From assembly GCA_002500745.1 (NCBI GenBank), contig DLST01000017.1, positions 124,001-188,000 of the forward strand: a stretch of 64,000 bases of DNA, read 5' to 3'. The position numbers and the translations under genes were made by a program. Under the pieces are notes generated by a model. The model did not search any database and was not told where the DNA came from. It saw only the letters and a list, made by a program, of their open reading frames with translations. Every line of letters begins with the position of its first letter. Position 1 is the first letter of the stretch. Below are positions 55,959-64,000 of this stretch, piece after piece. This DNA is from Sphingobacterium sp. UBA7855. GTDB taxonomy: Bacteria > Bacteroidota > Bacteroidia > Sphingobacteriales > Sphingobacteriaceae.

Positions 55959-56137
55959 CTAATCATTTTTTGACTTTGTCAACAGTCGGCCAAAAAATAA
56001 TCATTAACCAACTGATTGATTGCATACTATTTTTACAGGAGCAATATCTTCTCTAGCATTTACTCGTCGAAAACTTCAGCTAAAATGACACGTAAAGGAA
56101 TATTCAAAATATCTTTAAATTATCCAATTCATTTTCA

Positions 56138-56145
56138 TATCTTTG
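56138..56145 (+). promoter_or_regulatory. rplS promoter, -7 element
   Basis: TATCTTTG matches TAnnTTTG exactly. It implies a leader of about 110 nt before rplS, in the 343-bp gap 55923-56265. I see no other gene or known leader structure there. Confidence 0.6.
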
Positions 56146-56265
56146 CATCCGATTTGAATATCAGTCAATAGTTTTTTAAAAAAGTATTTTTATATTCAGA
56201 AAATAAGTCGTAATATTGCATTCCGATTTTTACAGGATATAAATCGTTAATAATTACTCGAAATC

Positions 56266-56613
56266 ATGGATTTAGTAAAATTTGTAGAAGAACAAGCGGT
56301 AGTAAAGAATGAAATTCCCGCTTTCAAAGCTGGAGATACCATCAGCGTTCATTATAAAATTCGCGAAGGAAATAAAGAGCGTGTACAGGTGTACCAAGGT
56401 GTAGTAATTCAATTAAACAGCGAAGGTGCTAACGCTACTTTTACCGTTCGTAAAATCTCAAACGGTGTAGGTGTTGAACGTATTTTCCCTGTAAACTCAC
56501 CAAACATTGAAAAAATTGTAGTAAACAGCTACGGTAAAGTTCGTCGCGCGAAATTGTTCTATTTACGCGGCCTTACTGGTAAAGCTGCTCGTATTAAATC
56601 GAAAAGAATCTAA
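56266..56613 (+). CDS. rplS: 50S ribosomal protein L19
   Basis: The protein has 115 residues, the normal length. Conserved parts are [51 protein letters not shown] and the end [17 protein letters not shown]. It sits at the interface of the two ribosomal subunits. It is the first clearly chromosomal gene to the right of the mobile region. Confidence 0.97.
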   Translation: MDLVKFVEEQAVVKNEIPAFKAGDTISVHYKIREGNKERVQVYQGVVIQLNSEGANATFTVRKISNGVGVERIFPVNSPNIEKIVVNSYGKVRRAKLFYLRGLTGKAARIKSKRI

Positions 56614-56631
56614 TTACGACTACCACGGCAT

Positions 56632-56667
56632 AAAAAAAGGCTTTGAAATCATTCAAAGCCTTTTTTT
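56632..56667 (+). terminator. rplS terminator
   Basis: The stem ggctttgaa / ttcaaagcc has loop atca, with A7 before and T7 after it: a strong, possibly bidirectional terminator 18 bp after rplS. Confidence 0.9.
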
Positions 56668-56855
56668 ATGCTCTATAGATTTTCTTTTTAATTCCCAAGC
56701 CTAATCACCAACTTCCTTCTGTAATAAATTTAGGATAATTATATCTTGCTCTTTAAAATAGCCTGCTCTTTTTGCCGCGCTAAAACATTTTACTTACTTT
56801 TAATACCATATTATCTCCACCTTATTTTTGGCACGAATAATTAAACTATATATCG

Positions 56856-57941
56856 ATGAGAACTATCTCTTTTATCCTTATTTTTATTATCTATCCGAAC
56901 TTTGCTTTCGCACAGCGGAATGTAAATGAATTTCTTCAATTACAGTCGCAGCCTCAAGTGTATTATGTGCAACCCATAACTGATGTTATTACTATAGATG
57001 GAAGAGACAATGAAGATTCGTGGTCTAAAGCCGTATGGACAGATTCATTTAAGGATATTGAGGGATCACAAAAACCTCATCCTGTATTTGACACAAAAGT
57101 CAAGATGCTCTGGGACAAGGAAAACCTATACATATTTGCTAAGCTCGAAGAGCCTCATATTAAAGGATATTTAAAACAAAAGGACACCATCATTTATCAT
57201 GACAATGACTTTGAGATTTTTATTAAGCCAAATTTACTATCTCCGGAATATATAGAGATTGAAGTAAATGCTTTAAATACGGTCATGGATCTTTTGATGA
57301 CTAAACCGTATCGCTTTGGTGGTAAGGCTAATCTAAATTGGGACACAAAAGATATTGAAAGTGCCGTTTATCATGCCGGCACAATCAACAACCCAAAAGA
57401 TAAGGATGAATATTGGACGGTGGAAATGAAGATACCGGTTAAAAGTCTAAAATACTTTGGCGAAGGAGATCAGATTAAGGCCAATGAGATCTGGAAGATA
57501 AATTTCTCCCGCGTTCAATGGCATTATGATAATAGGGAAACAACGTATAGCAAGAAAAAAGACGATACTGGAAAGACTCTTGCCGAGGAGAACTGGGTAT
57601 GGTCTCCTATTGGGCTTGTTAACATGCATTATCCTGAACGATGGGGGCATATCAAATTTATCGATAGTGCAGCTCAGCTATTTATCGACGAGCAATTCTT
57701 ATCTCTTGAAAAAATGGCGTGGAATATTTCTTATTTACAACAAATCTATAGAAACGATAAAAAACGCTATGCGACATCTATTCTAGAACTGAGCAAACTA
57801 TATCCTGAAATTCTGAATGAGCGGAAAAAATATGACATCATATTTTCAAATAGTAATAATTTCTATCGTGTTGAAATCAAGTCAAAAACAACACCTACAT
57901 TAAAGACAACTATAGATAGCCGGGGTAATATTTATTTTTAA
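56856..57941 (+). CDS. Secreted CBM9-like (carbohydrate-binding family 9-like) protein
   Basis: The protein has 361 residues with a signal peptide (FILIFIIYPNFAFAQ). The CBM9-like domain covers about residues 40-275: ITIDGRDNEDSWSKAVWTDSF, KMLWDKENLYIFAKLEEPHI, YHDNDFEIFIKP, EIEVNALNTVMDLLMTKPYR and YWTVEMKIPVKSL. The C-terminal 90 residues have no recognised domain. In Bacteroidota such proteins stand alone or accompany glycan-degrading enzymes. The ligand is unknown. Confidence 0.75.
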   Translation: MRTISFILIFIIYPNFAFAQRNVNEFLQLQSQPQVYYVQPITDVITIDGRDNEDSWSKAVWTDSFKDIEGSQKPHPVFDTKVKMLWDKENLYIFAKLEEPHIKGYLKQKDTIIYHDNDFEIFIKPNLLSPEYIEIEVNALNTVMDLLMTKPYRFGGKANLNWDTKDIESAVYHAGTINNPKDKDEYWTVEMKIPVKSLKYFGEGDQIKANEIWKINFSRVQWHYDNRETTYSKKKDDTGKTLAEENWVWSPIGLVNMHYPERWGHIKFIDSAAQLFIDEQFLSLEKMAWNISYLQQIYRNDKKRYATSILELSKLYPEILNERKKYDIIFSNSNNFYRVEIKSKTTPTLKTTIDSRGNIYF

Positions 57942-57988
57942 TTTAATTATTAGAGCAATCTTCAATGCTAATTTTTAATAATAATTGC

Positions 57989-57996
57989 TACCTTTG
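57989..57996 (+). promoter_or_regulatory. pyrG promoter, -7 element
   Basis: TACCTTTG matches TAnnTTTG exactly and lies 68 bp before the pyrG ATG. Confidence 0.6.
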
Positions 57997-58064
57997 TATC
58001 CCGTACATAAAGCAACTATTATTGGTCATTTTGACCACATAAAATTGAAAATCCTTTAATTGTT

Positions 58065-59675
58065 ATGACTAAATATATTTTTGTTACGGGCGGCGTTACT
58101 TCGTCGTTGGGGAAAGGTATTATTGCTGCCTCCCTTGCTAAACTTCTCCAAGCGCGTGGCTATAAAGTTACCATTCAAAAATTTGATCCTTACATTAACA
58201 TTGATCCAGGAACATTAAATCCATATGAACATGGTGAATGTTATGTGACTGAAGATGGTGCCGAAACTGACCTTGACTTGGGTCATTACGAGCGTTTCTT
58301 GAATGTCCCTACCTCACAAGCAAACAATGTCACAACAGGCCGCATCTATCAACACGTTATCCAACAGGAACGTGAAGGTGCATATTTAGGAAAAACCGTT
58401 CAAGTAATTCCGCATATCACAGATGAGATAAAACGCAGAATGCAATTGCTGGGAGAGTCTGGTCAATATGATATTGTGATCACCGAATTAGGAGGAACTG
58501 TTGGTGATATTGAATCTTTACCCTTCGTGGAAGCAGTAAGACAACTCCGTTGGGAATTGGGAGCCAATAATTCGTTGGTTATCCATTTGACTTTGGTTCC
58601 ATATTTGGCTGCTGCTGGCGAGCTGAAAACAAAACCTACTCAGCACTCTGTTAAAACATTATTGGAATATGGGGTACAACCTGATATTCTTGTTTGTCGT
58701 ACAGAACATAAATTATCCCAGGAAATCCGTAAAAAATTAGCACAATTCTGTAATGTCAATATCAATGCGGTAGTCGAATCCATCGATGCTTCTACAATTT
58801 ATGATGTGCCTTTACTGATGCTGAAGGAGAACTTGGATAAAACGGCATTAACAAAACTGAAACTTTCCAACAAAAATGAGCCTGATCTAGACAACTGGAA
58901 AAACTTTTTAGGTAAGCTTAAAAACCCGACAAATGAAATCAATATTGCATTGATTGGAAAGTATGTCGAACTTCCAGATGCGTATAAGTCCATTACCGAA
59001 GGATTTATACATGCAGGCGCAACAAATGAGTGTAAAGTAAAAGTGATTTACATTGCCGCCGAAAGTGTTACAAAAGAAAATGTTGCTGAAAAGCTAAAAG
59101 GAATGGACGGCGTTTTGGTTGCTCCAGGATTCGGTGAACGCGGTTTGGATGGTAAGTTAAATGCGATCCAATACGTACGTGAAAATAATATTCCTTTCTT
59201 TGGGATCTGTTTAGGGATGCAATGTTCGGTAATTGAATTCGGAAGAAACGTATTGGGACTGAAAGATGCCAACAGTTTTGAGATGGATGCCAACACGACT
59301 AATCCGGTTATCAATCTGATGGAGGAGCAAAAAAACATCACCAATATGGGTGGTACCATGCGTCTGGGTGCTTACGATTGTGAAATTAAAAAAGGTACTA
59401 AAGCCTTCGCAATCTATGGCAAAACAAAAATTTCTGAAAGACACCGCCACCGTTATGAATTTAACAACGACTATTTGAAGCAATATGAAGCGGCCGGAAT
59501 GATTGCTTCAGGCTTCAATCCCGAGACTGGATTAGTGGAAATTGTGGAACTGAAAAACCATCCATTTTTCGTTGCCGGACAATTTCATCCAGAATTAAAG
59601 TCAACTGTTGCAAATCCTCACCCACTTTTTGTTAGCTTTGTAGCCGCTGCTTTGGCGAACAAGAAATCAAAGTAG
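58065..59675 (+). CDS. pyrG: CTP synthase
   Basis: The protein has 536 residues, full length. The N-terminal synthase domain starts [17 protein letters not shown] with the P-loop, and [18 protein letters not shown] follows. The C-terminal glutamine amidotransferase has the nucleophile Cys in FGICLGMQ and His/Glu in GQFHPELK. It makes CTP from UTP, ATP and glutamine in the cytoplasm. yidC follows after 39 bp and is probably co-transcribed. Confidence 0.98.
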   Translation: MTKYIFVTGGVTSSLGKGIIAASLAKLLQARGYKVTIQKFDPYINIDPGTLNPYEHGECYVTEDGAETDLDLGHYERFLNVPTSQANNVTTGRIYQHVIQQEREGAYLGKTVQVIPHITDEIKRRMQLLGESGQYDIVITELGGTVGDIESLPFVEAVRQLRWELGANNSLVIHLTLVPYLAAAGELKTKPTQHSVKTLLEYGVQPDILVCRTEHKLSQEIRKKLAQFCNVNINAVVESIDASTIYDVPLLMLKENLDKTALTKLKLSNKNEPDLDNWKNFLGKLKNPTNEINIALIGKYVELPDAYKSITEGFIHAGATNECKVKVIYIAAESVTKENVAEKLKGMDGVLVAPGFGERGLDGKLNAIQYVRENNIPFFGICLGMQCSVIEFGRNVLGLKDANSFEMDANTTNPVINLMEEQKNITNMGGTMRLGAYDCEIKKGTKAFAIYGKTKISERHRHRYEFNNDYLKQYEAAGMIASGFNPETGLVEIVELKNHPFFVAGQFHPELKSTVANPHPLFVSFVAAALANKKSK

Positions 59676-59714
59676 TAATAGAAGGATACAATTAATTAAG
59701 TTTAATTATTAAAA

Positions 59715-61538
59715 ATGGATAGAAATACCCTAATTGGTTTGGTCCTGATGTTTGCTATCATCACTGGTTCATTTTACCTGATGAAGCCTTCAGAATCAGA
59801 AATCAAACAAGAACAAGCGCGACAAGAGGCTAAAGCGCGTGCAGAAAAAGGACTTCCTGCTGAAAGTGACTCTACCGCGAAAGCCAAAACAGCACAAACA
59901 GCAGTGATTGCTGATTCGGCGGAACTGAAAAAGCCTTTTGGTGCCACAAAATTTGGAACCGAAAAAGTAATCACGATTGAAAATGAGAAAATCATTGCCA
60001 AAATCAGCACGAAAGGCGGTAAAGTTAAATCTGTTGAATTAAAAGGTGAAAAGAATTTCAATGGAAAACCGTTGATGCTTTTTGAAGGCGAGGACAATAA
60101 ATTTGGTTTTCTGTTTAATGCAGCGGGTCAAAACGTGGCAACAAACGATTTGTACTTCAATACAGAATCTTCGGATATCCAAGTTTCTGGTGAAGGAAAA
60201 CAATCGGTAAAATTCAGACTAAATTACAATGCCGACCAATACATTGAATATGTTTATTCCATTGCCGGCAAAGGTTATAATGTAGCGTTGGACATCCATA
60301 CAAAAGGGATACAGAATTTAGTTCCACAAAGTCAAAAAACGTTAACCCTTAACTGGAATACCACGTTAAGACAAAAGGAGCAAAATATAGAGTCTGAAAG
60401 ACAAAAATCGACCCTCTACTATAAAGAAGACAATAAGGTAGATCATCTTTCAGAATCAAAAGACGCTGACGAAGCATTGGAGAAAAAAGTGGATTGGATT
60501 GCTTTTAAGCAACATTACTTTTCAAGTATCTTGAACGCGAAAGATGGTTTTGTGAATGCTAAAGTGGATGTAAAACATGCGACTGAAACGGATGTCATCA
60601 AATTTTACAATACGAACGCGGAATTAGCATTTGATAACCATAGGGACAATAACTATTCGTTGAACTTCTTCTTTGGTCCTAACCAGTACAATGTGCTGAA
60701 AGCGGAGGGTAATGATTATCAATCGATCATCAATATGGGCTGGGGCCCTATGCGCTGGATCAACCAATGGATTACAGTACCGGTATTCAACTTCCTGGAT
60801 GGTTTTCATATGAGTTACGGTATCGTTATACTGTTATTGACACTGATGTTGAAATTGATCCTTTCCCCAATGACTTACAAATCTTATGTTTCTATGGCCA
60901 AAATGCGTGTATTGAAACCGCAGCTGGACGAGATCAAAGCAAAAGTCGGAGAAGACAACCAAATGTTGATGCAACAGGAGCAAATGAAATTGTACAAACA
61001 GGTCGGTGTCAATCCACTTGGTGGATGCCTTCCGCTTGTATTGCAAATGCCTTTTACAATTGCATTCTTCTATTTCTTCCCGAATTTGTTTGAATTGAGA
61101 GGACAGAGTTTCTTGTTTATGAAGGACATGTCAACCTATGATACGCTATTCACCTTTGCTCCTATCTTTGGATCGTTTAACCACATTTCTTTGATGTGTA
61201 TCTTGATGACCTTAACAACGTTGTTGACCACTTGGTATAACAATGCTACATCAGGCGCTACAGGTCAGATGAAATACATGGGCTATATCATGCCGTTGAT
61301 TTTCTTCTTTGTGTTGAACAGCTTCCCTGCTGGTTTGAATTACTATTACTTCTTGAGTGCTTTATTTACATTCTTGACGCAATTGGTAATCCGCAGCATG
61401 GTGAACGATGAGAAAATATTAGCTAAATTGGAGGAGAACAAAAAGAATCCAAAAGCAGAAAAAAAATCAAGTTTCCAGGCTAAAATGGAAGAAATGATGC
61501 GTGCTCAACAGCAGGCACAACAAAATAAAAATAAATAG
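59715..61538 (+). CDS. yidC: Membrane protein insertase YidC
   Basis: The protein has 607 residues. An N-terminal membrane segment (LIGLVLMFAIITGSFYLM) precedes a large periplasmic domain to about residue 350. Then come the conserved insertase segments: FHMSYGIVILLLTLMLKLIL, MQQEQMKLYKQVGVNPLGGC, QMPFTIAFFYFFPN and YIMPLIFFFVLNSFPAGLN. The tail is rich in Lys and Gln. It inserts and folds inner-membrane proteins with or without Sec. A terminator follows at 61558. Confidence 0.97.
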   Translation: MDRNTLIGLVLMFAIITGSFYLMKPSESEIKQEQARQEAKARAEKGLPAESDSTAKAKTAQTAVIADSAELKKPFGATKFGTEKVITIENEKIIAKISTKGGKVKSVELKGEKNFNGKPLMLFEGEDNKFGFLFNAAGQNVATNDLYFNTESSDIQVSGEGKQSVKFRLNYNADQYIEYVYSIAGKGYNVALDIHTKGIQNLVPQSQKTLTLNWNTTLRQKEQNIESERQKSTLYYKEDNKVDHLSESKDADEALEKKVDWIAFKQHYFSSILNAKDGFVNAKVDVKHATETDVIKFYNTNAELAFDNHRDNNYSLNFFFGPNQYNVLKAEGNDYQSIINMGWGPMRWINQWITVPVFNFLDGFHMSYGIVILLLTLMLKLILSPMTYKSYVSMAKMRVLKPQLDEIKAKVGEDNQMLMQQEQMKLYKQVGVNPLGGCLPLVLQMPFTIAFFYFFPNLFELRGQSFLFMKDMSTYDTLFTFAPIFGSFNHISLMCILMTLTTLLTTWYNNATSGATGQMKYMGYIMPLIFFFVLNSFPAGLNYYYFLSALFTFLTQLVIRSMVNDEKILAKLEENKKNPKAEKKSSFQAKMEEMMRAQQQAQQNKNK

Positions 61539-61557
61539 TAACATTTATTCGATTGAT

Positions 61558-61592
61558 AAATAAGGCTTCCAGATTGGAAGCCTTATTTGTTT
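61558..61592 (+). terminator. Terminator after yidC
   Basis: A 14-bp stem aaataaggcttcca / tggaagccttattt has loop gat, followed by a T-rich end. It lies 20 bp after the yidC stop. Confidence 0.88.
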
Positions 61593-61659
61593 GTAAACTT
61601 TTGTAGCACTTTGCCAAACCAAACGTTAAAAGGGATGTTAATAGGTTAAAAATTAAAAT

Positions 61660-62445
61660 ATGAACTTTAAAAACATCGCAATATTGGCCATCTTAAGTAT
61701 TGGCCTTGGTAGTTGTTCTGTCGTCAACAAGAAATCAACTGAACAAAGTGAAAACAGTTCAACATCAGCTGTCGTCGGAAAAAAGTGGCAATTAATTGAA
61801 ATCAATGGTCAGGCCGTAGCGGATCAAATCAACGGTAAAATGCCCTACCTGCAACTGGAGGAAAAACGCTACAGTGCAAGTGGAGGCTGCAATGGCATCG
61901 GAGGAGACTTAATACTATCCAAAAATGGAAAAATTAAATTTGCTCAGGGAATGTCAACTATGATGGCCTGTCCGGATATGTCAATCGAACAAGCACTATC
62001 AAAAAACCTGATCGCTGCAGATAACTACACTGTGAACAATGGTATCCTTAGCTTGAACAAAGCTAAAATGGCTCCATTGGCAAAATTTAAGTTGATCCAA
62101 AACAATGAGCAGCAACTTACTGGAACTTGGGAACTTGATTATATATCAGGCGCACGCATTGCTTTCGACGGTCTATATCCCGACCGTAAACCAACAATGA
62201 TCTTTGACACGGTGAGCGGGAAGGTTAATGGCAATAGTAGCTGTAACAACTATAATATGACGTTTAAAACCGATGGAAATAGTATTAGCTTCGGCCCAAT
62301 TATGTCAACAAAAATGGCATGCGAGGGGAATGGTGAAGCAACTTTTTTCTCTACCTTAAAAAAGGTGAACACATACAGTATCAGCGAGAATACCCTAACA
62401 TTTGTGATGGGAGATATCGCCATAATGCGGTTTAAACGCAAATAG
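61660..62445 (+). CDS. Lipoprotein with two META domains
   Basis: The protein has 261 residues with a lipobox (SIGLGSCSV). There are two META/HslJ-like repeats. The first (about residues 40-145) has WQLIEINGQAV, SASGGCNGIGGDL and STMMACPDMSIEQA. The second (about 150-260) has GTWELDYISG, NGNSSCNNYNMTF and MSTKMACEG. Family members are linked to heat or novobiocin resistance (HslJ) in E. coli; the role here is not known. Confidence 0.88.
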   Translation: MNFKNIAILAILSIGLGSCSVVNKKSTEQSENSSTSAVVGKKWQLIEINGQAVADQINGKMPYLQLEEKRYSASGGCNGIGGDLILSKNGKIKFAQGMSTMMACPDMSIEQALSKNLIAADNYTVNNGILSLNKAKMAPLAKFKLIQNNEQQLTGTWELDYISGARIAFDGLYPDRKPTMIFDTVSGKVNGNSSCNNYNMTFKTDGNSISFGPIMSTKMACEGNGEATFFSTLKKVNTYSISENTLTFVMGDIAIMRFKRK

Positions 62446-62477
62446 CCAGGTTCAGGCTGCATTTAATTTAGCGAAAT

Positions 62478-62507
62478 AAGGGCTTTGCTGCTAACAAAGC
62501 CCTTTTT
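62478..62507. terminator. Terminator after the META lipoprotein
   Basis: The stem aagggctttg / caaagccctt has a 7-nt loop and a T5 run. It lies between convergent genes and may serve both. Confidence 0.8.
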
Positions 62508-62551
62508 AGTCATTCTCTACAGCGGGAAACGGAAAGCTAGCCGGAAGGCGG

Positions 62552-63901
62552 CTAAACGAAAGCACTAAATCCCGTTATGCTTCGACCAACAATGAGTGAA
62601 TTAATCTCTTTTGTTCCCTCGTAGGAATAAATTGCTTCTGCATCCGCCAGAAATCGCGCGACATTATACTCTAACAAAATACCATTGCCCCCCATCACTT
62701 CACGGGCTTTGGAAACAATATCTCTCGTACGCAAAGAGCAGAACACTTTTGCCAGCGAAGCATGTTCATCTCTTAAATCGCCTTTGTCCTGAAGTTCAGA
62801 CAACCTAAAGACTAGCGTTTGCATAGCGGTCAAATTGGATAACATTTCAACCAGGTGATTCTGAATAAGCTGAAAAGAGGCGATTGGCTTACCAAACTGC
62901 TTCCTTTTTCGGGTATAATCCAATGCATTTTCATAGGCTCCTCTAGCACAGCCCACAGCCATCCAGGCGACTCCAGCCCGCGTCATCTGAAGAACCTTAC
63001 CTGTATCTTTAAAGGAGTTTGCCTGTTGTAAGCGGTCACTTTCAGGAATGATGCAATGATTTAAAGTAATAAGGCCGTTCTGAACAATACGCAATGCCAT
63101 CTTATCTTTGATCTTTTCGACAGAAAAACCTGGGTTATCCTTCCGTACAATAAAACCTTTGACTTCTCCATCATCGAGATCTCTAGCCCATATAATTGTG
63201 AGATCGGAAAAAGTGGAATTTCCGATCCATTTTTTCTGACCATTCAAAACCCACCCTTCGCTTGTTTTTTTACAAGTTGTCGTCAATCCGCCCGCGGCTC
63301 CCGAGCCGACTTCAGGTTCTGTTAATCCGAAAGCGCCTATCACCTGCATCTGCTGCATCTTGGGCAACCACTCTTGCTTTTGTTCTTCAGATCCGCAAAG
63401 ATAAATTGACCCCATTGCTAAACCACTTTGTACCCCAAAGAATGTTGCTACAGAAGCATCCACACGCGCTATCTCAGCTGCTATAATTCCTTCCATCAAA
63501 GAACTTCCGCCCATACAGCCATACCCATTGTATGTATAGCCGCAAATATTTAAAGCTGCTAGTTTGGGTACGATTTCGAAAGGAAATTCATCTCTCAACC
63601 AATATTTATTGACTATTGGTTTGACTTCGGTCTCCATAAATTCTCTCACCTTCAATTGTAAAGCTCGGTCGGTATCGTTCAATTTACTATCCATCGCATA
63701 GAAGTCACCATTAATAGGAGGTAATTCTTTTTTCTCTTTTCCTGCACTCAGCATTTTCATTAAACCATGCAGCTGTTTATCATCCATTTTTGATACAGCA
63801 TCCATTACTGCTCCCAAATCCACTTTCTTCGATATTTCTTCCAATTTGCCAAAGTCTATTGATTTTGCCAAATCCATTATATTCTTTACTTTATCAAACA
63901 T
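62552..63901 (-). CDS. Acyl-CoA dehydrogenase with N-terminal helical extension
   Basis: The protein has 449 residues from ATG at 63901 (MFDKVKNIMDLAKSIDFGKL); a longer frame to 63943 lacks support. The first 60-65 residues are an unusual helical extension before the normal start of the fold (DTDRALQLKVREFMETEVKP). FAD/substrate motifs are AFGLTEPEVGSGAAG and WIGNSTFSDLTIIW. The catalytic Glu lies in YSYEGTKEIN near the C-terminus. The sequence is closest to the glutaryl-CoA-dehydrogenase-like branch by eye. It is likely cytoplasmic and probably works in fatty-acid or amino-acid breakdown. Confidence 0.9.
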   Translation of the reverse strand: MFDKVKNIMDLAKSIDFGKLEEISKKVDLGAVMDAVSKMDDKQLHGLMKMLSAGKEKKELPPINGDFYAMDSKLNDTDRALQLKVREFMETEVKPIVNKYWLRDEFPFEIVPKLAALNICGYTYNGYGCMGGSSLMEGIIAAEIARVDASVATFFGVQSGLAMGSIYLCGSEEQKQEWLPKMQQMQVIGAFGLTEPEVGSGAAGGLTTTCKKTSEGWVLNGQKKWIGNSTFSDLTIIWARDLDDGEVKGFIVRKDNPGFSVEKIKDKMALRIVQNGLITLNHCIIPESDRLQQANSFKDTGKVLQMTRAGVAWMAVGCARGAYENALDYTRKRKQFGKPIASFQLIQNHLVEMLSNLTAMQTLVFRLSELQDKGDLRDEHASLAKVFCSLRTRDIVSKAREVMGGNGILLEYNVARFLADAEAIYSYEGTKEINSLIVGRSITGFSAFV

Positions 63902-64000
63902 ATTGCAATTTCTTTTTAAGCGTTTACTTCTTAAAATAAGCAAAATAATCGAAAATTGTTTGTTATCAGTACCATCTTATCCCCAGACTGGCTAAAAATA

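Overview
The window looks like Sphingobacteriaceae (Bacteroidota), most likely Sphingobacterium or a close relative. The evidence is the Bacteroidota promoter element TAnnTTTG in front of many genes, the rplS / pyrG / yidC core genes at the right end, TonB-dependent and RteC-type proteins, and Bacteroidota-type conjugation genes. No rRNA, CRISPR array or insertion sequence was seen.

Layout. (1) 1-19.6 kb is a molybdenum island. It holds a partial AraC gene, a lipoprotein, an AraC activator, a broken PQQ-type dehydrogenase, an isoquinoline-oxidoreductase-type molybdenum hydroxylase (iorB, iorA), and a divergent operon from xdhC to moaCB that carries a full set of molybdopterin-cytosine-dinucleotide genes, several of them fused. 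A TonB receptor, a TauE/SafE permease and a small periplasmic protein sit inside the operon. A cysteine desulfurase and a second, paralogous AraC gene close the island. (2) 19.6-50.6 kb is a decayed integrative conjugative element (ICE). It keeps rteC, an excisionase-like gene, a truncated DUF4099/DUF3945 gene, the coupling protein, a second rteC, relaxase, mobilization protein, ParA, a DUF3408 gene, a truncated traD-like gene, a truncated DUF932 gene and ssb. Two cargo blocks interrupt it: 22.2-25.1 kb (decarboxylase-like protein, SDR, AraC, aldo/keto reductase fragment) and 28.5-45 kb (RND efflux pump, MFS pump, AraC, two hydrolases, several oxidoreductases, acetyltransferase). (3) 50.9-54.7 kb has two tandem serine recombinases, the first preceded by two tiny ORFs; the second runs into a tRNA-Pro gene. 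(4) 54.5-55.96 kb has two near-identical tRNA-Pro genes flanking an internally deleted ABC permease gene. (5) 56 kb to the end is ordinary chromosome: rplS, a CBM9-like protein, pyrG, yidC, a META lipoprotein and an acyl-CoA dehydrogenase.

How it fits together. The ICE appears to be integrated at the 3' end of tRNA-Pro beside rplS; its left end lies outside the window. Its transfer-channel genes (everything between traD and the DUF932 gene) have been lost in one deletion, so it is probably not self-transmissible, although relaxase, coupling protein and a candidate oriT hairpin remain. The molybdenum island is nearly self-sufficient: MoaA, MoaC, MoaB, MoaD, MoaE, MoeB, MoeA, MocA, XdhC and a sulfur donor stand beside the enzyme that would use the cofactor.

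The strongest non-gene signals are two operator families. One is a 22-bp-spaced direct repeat (CTGTCAGGCTCA) found at three promoters, each time exactly 25 bp from the -7 element. The other is a TTTACC...AC.GAT box, in 21-bp direct repeats, found at the promoters of the molybdenum island and of both paralogous AraC genes.
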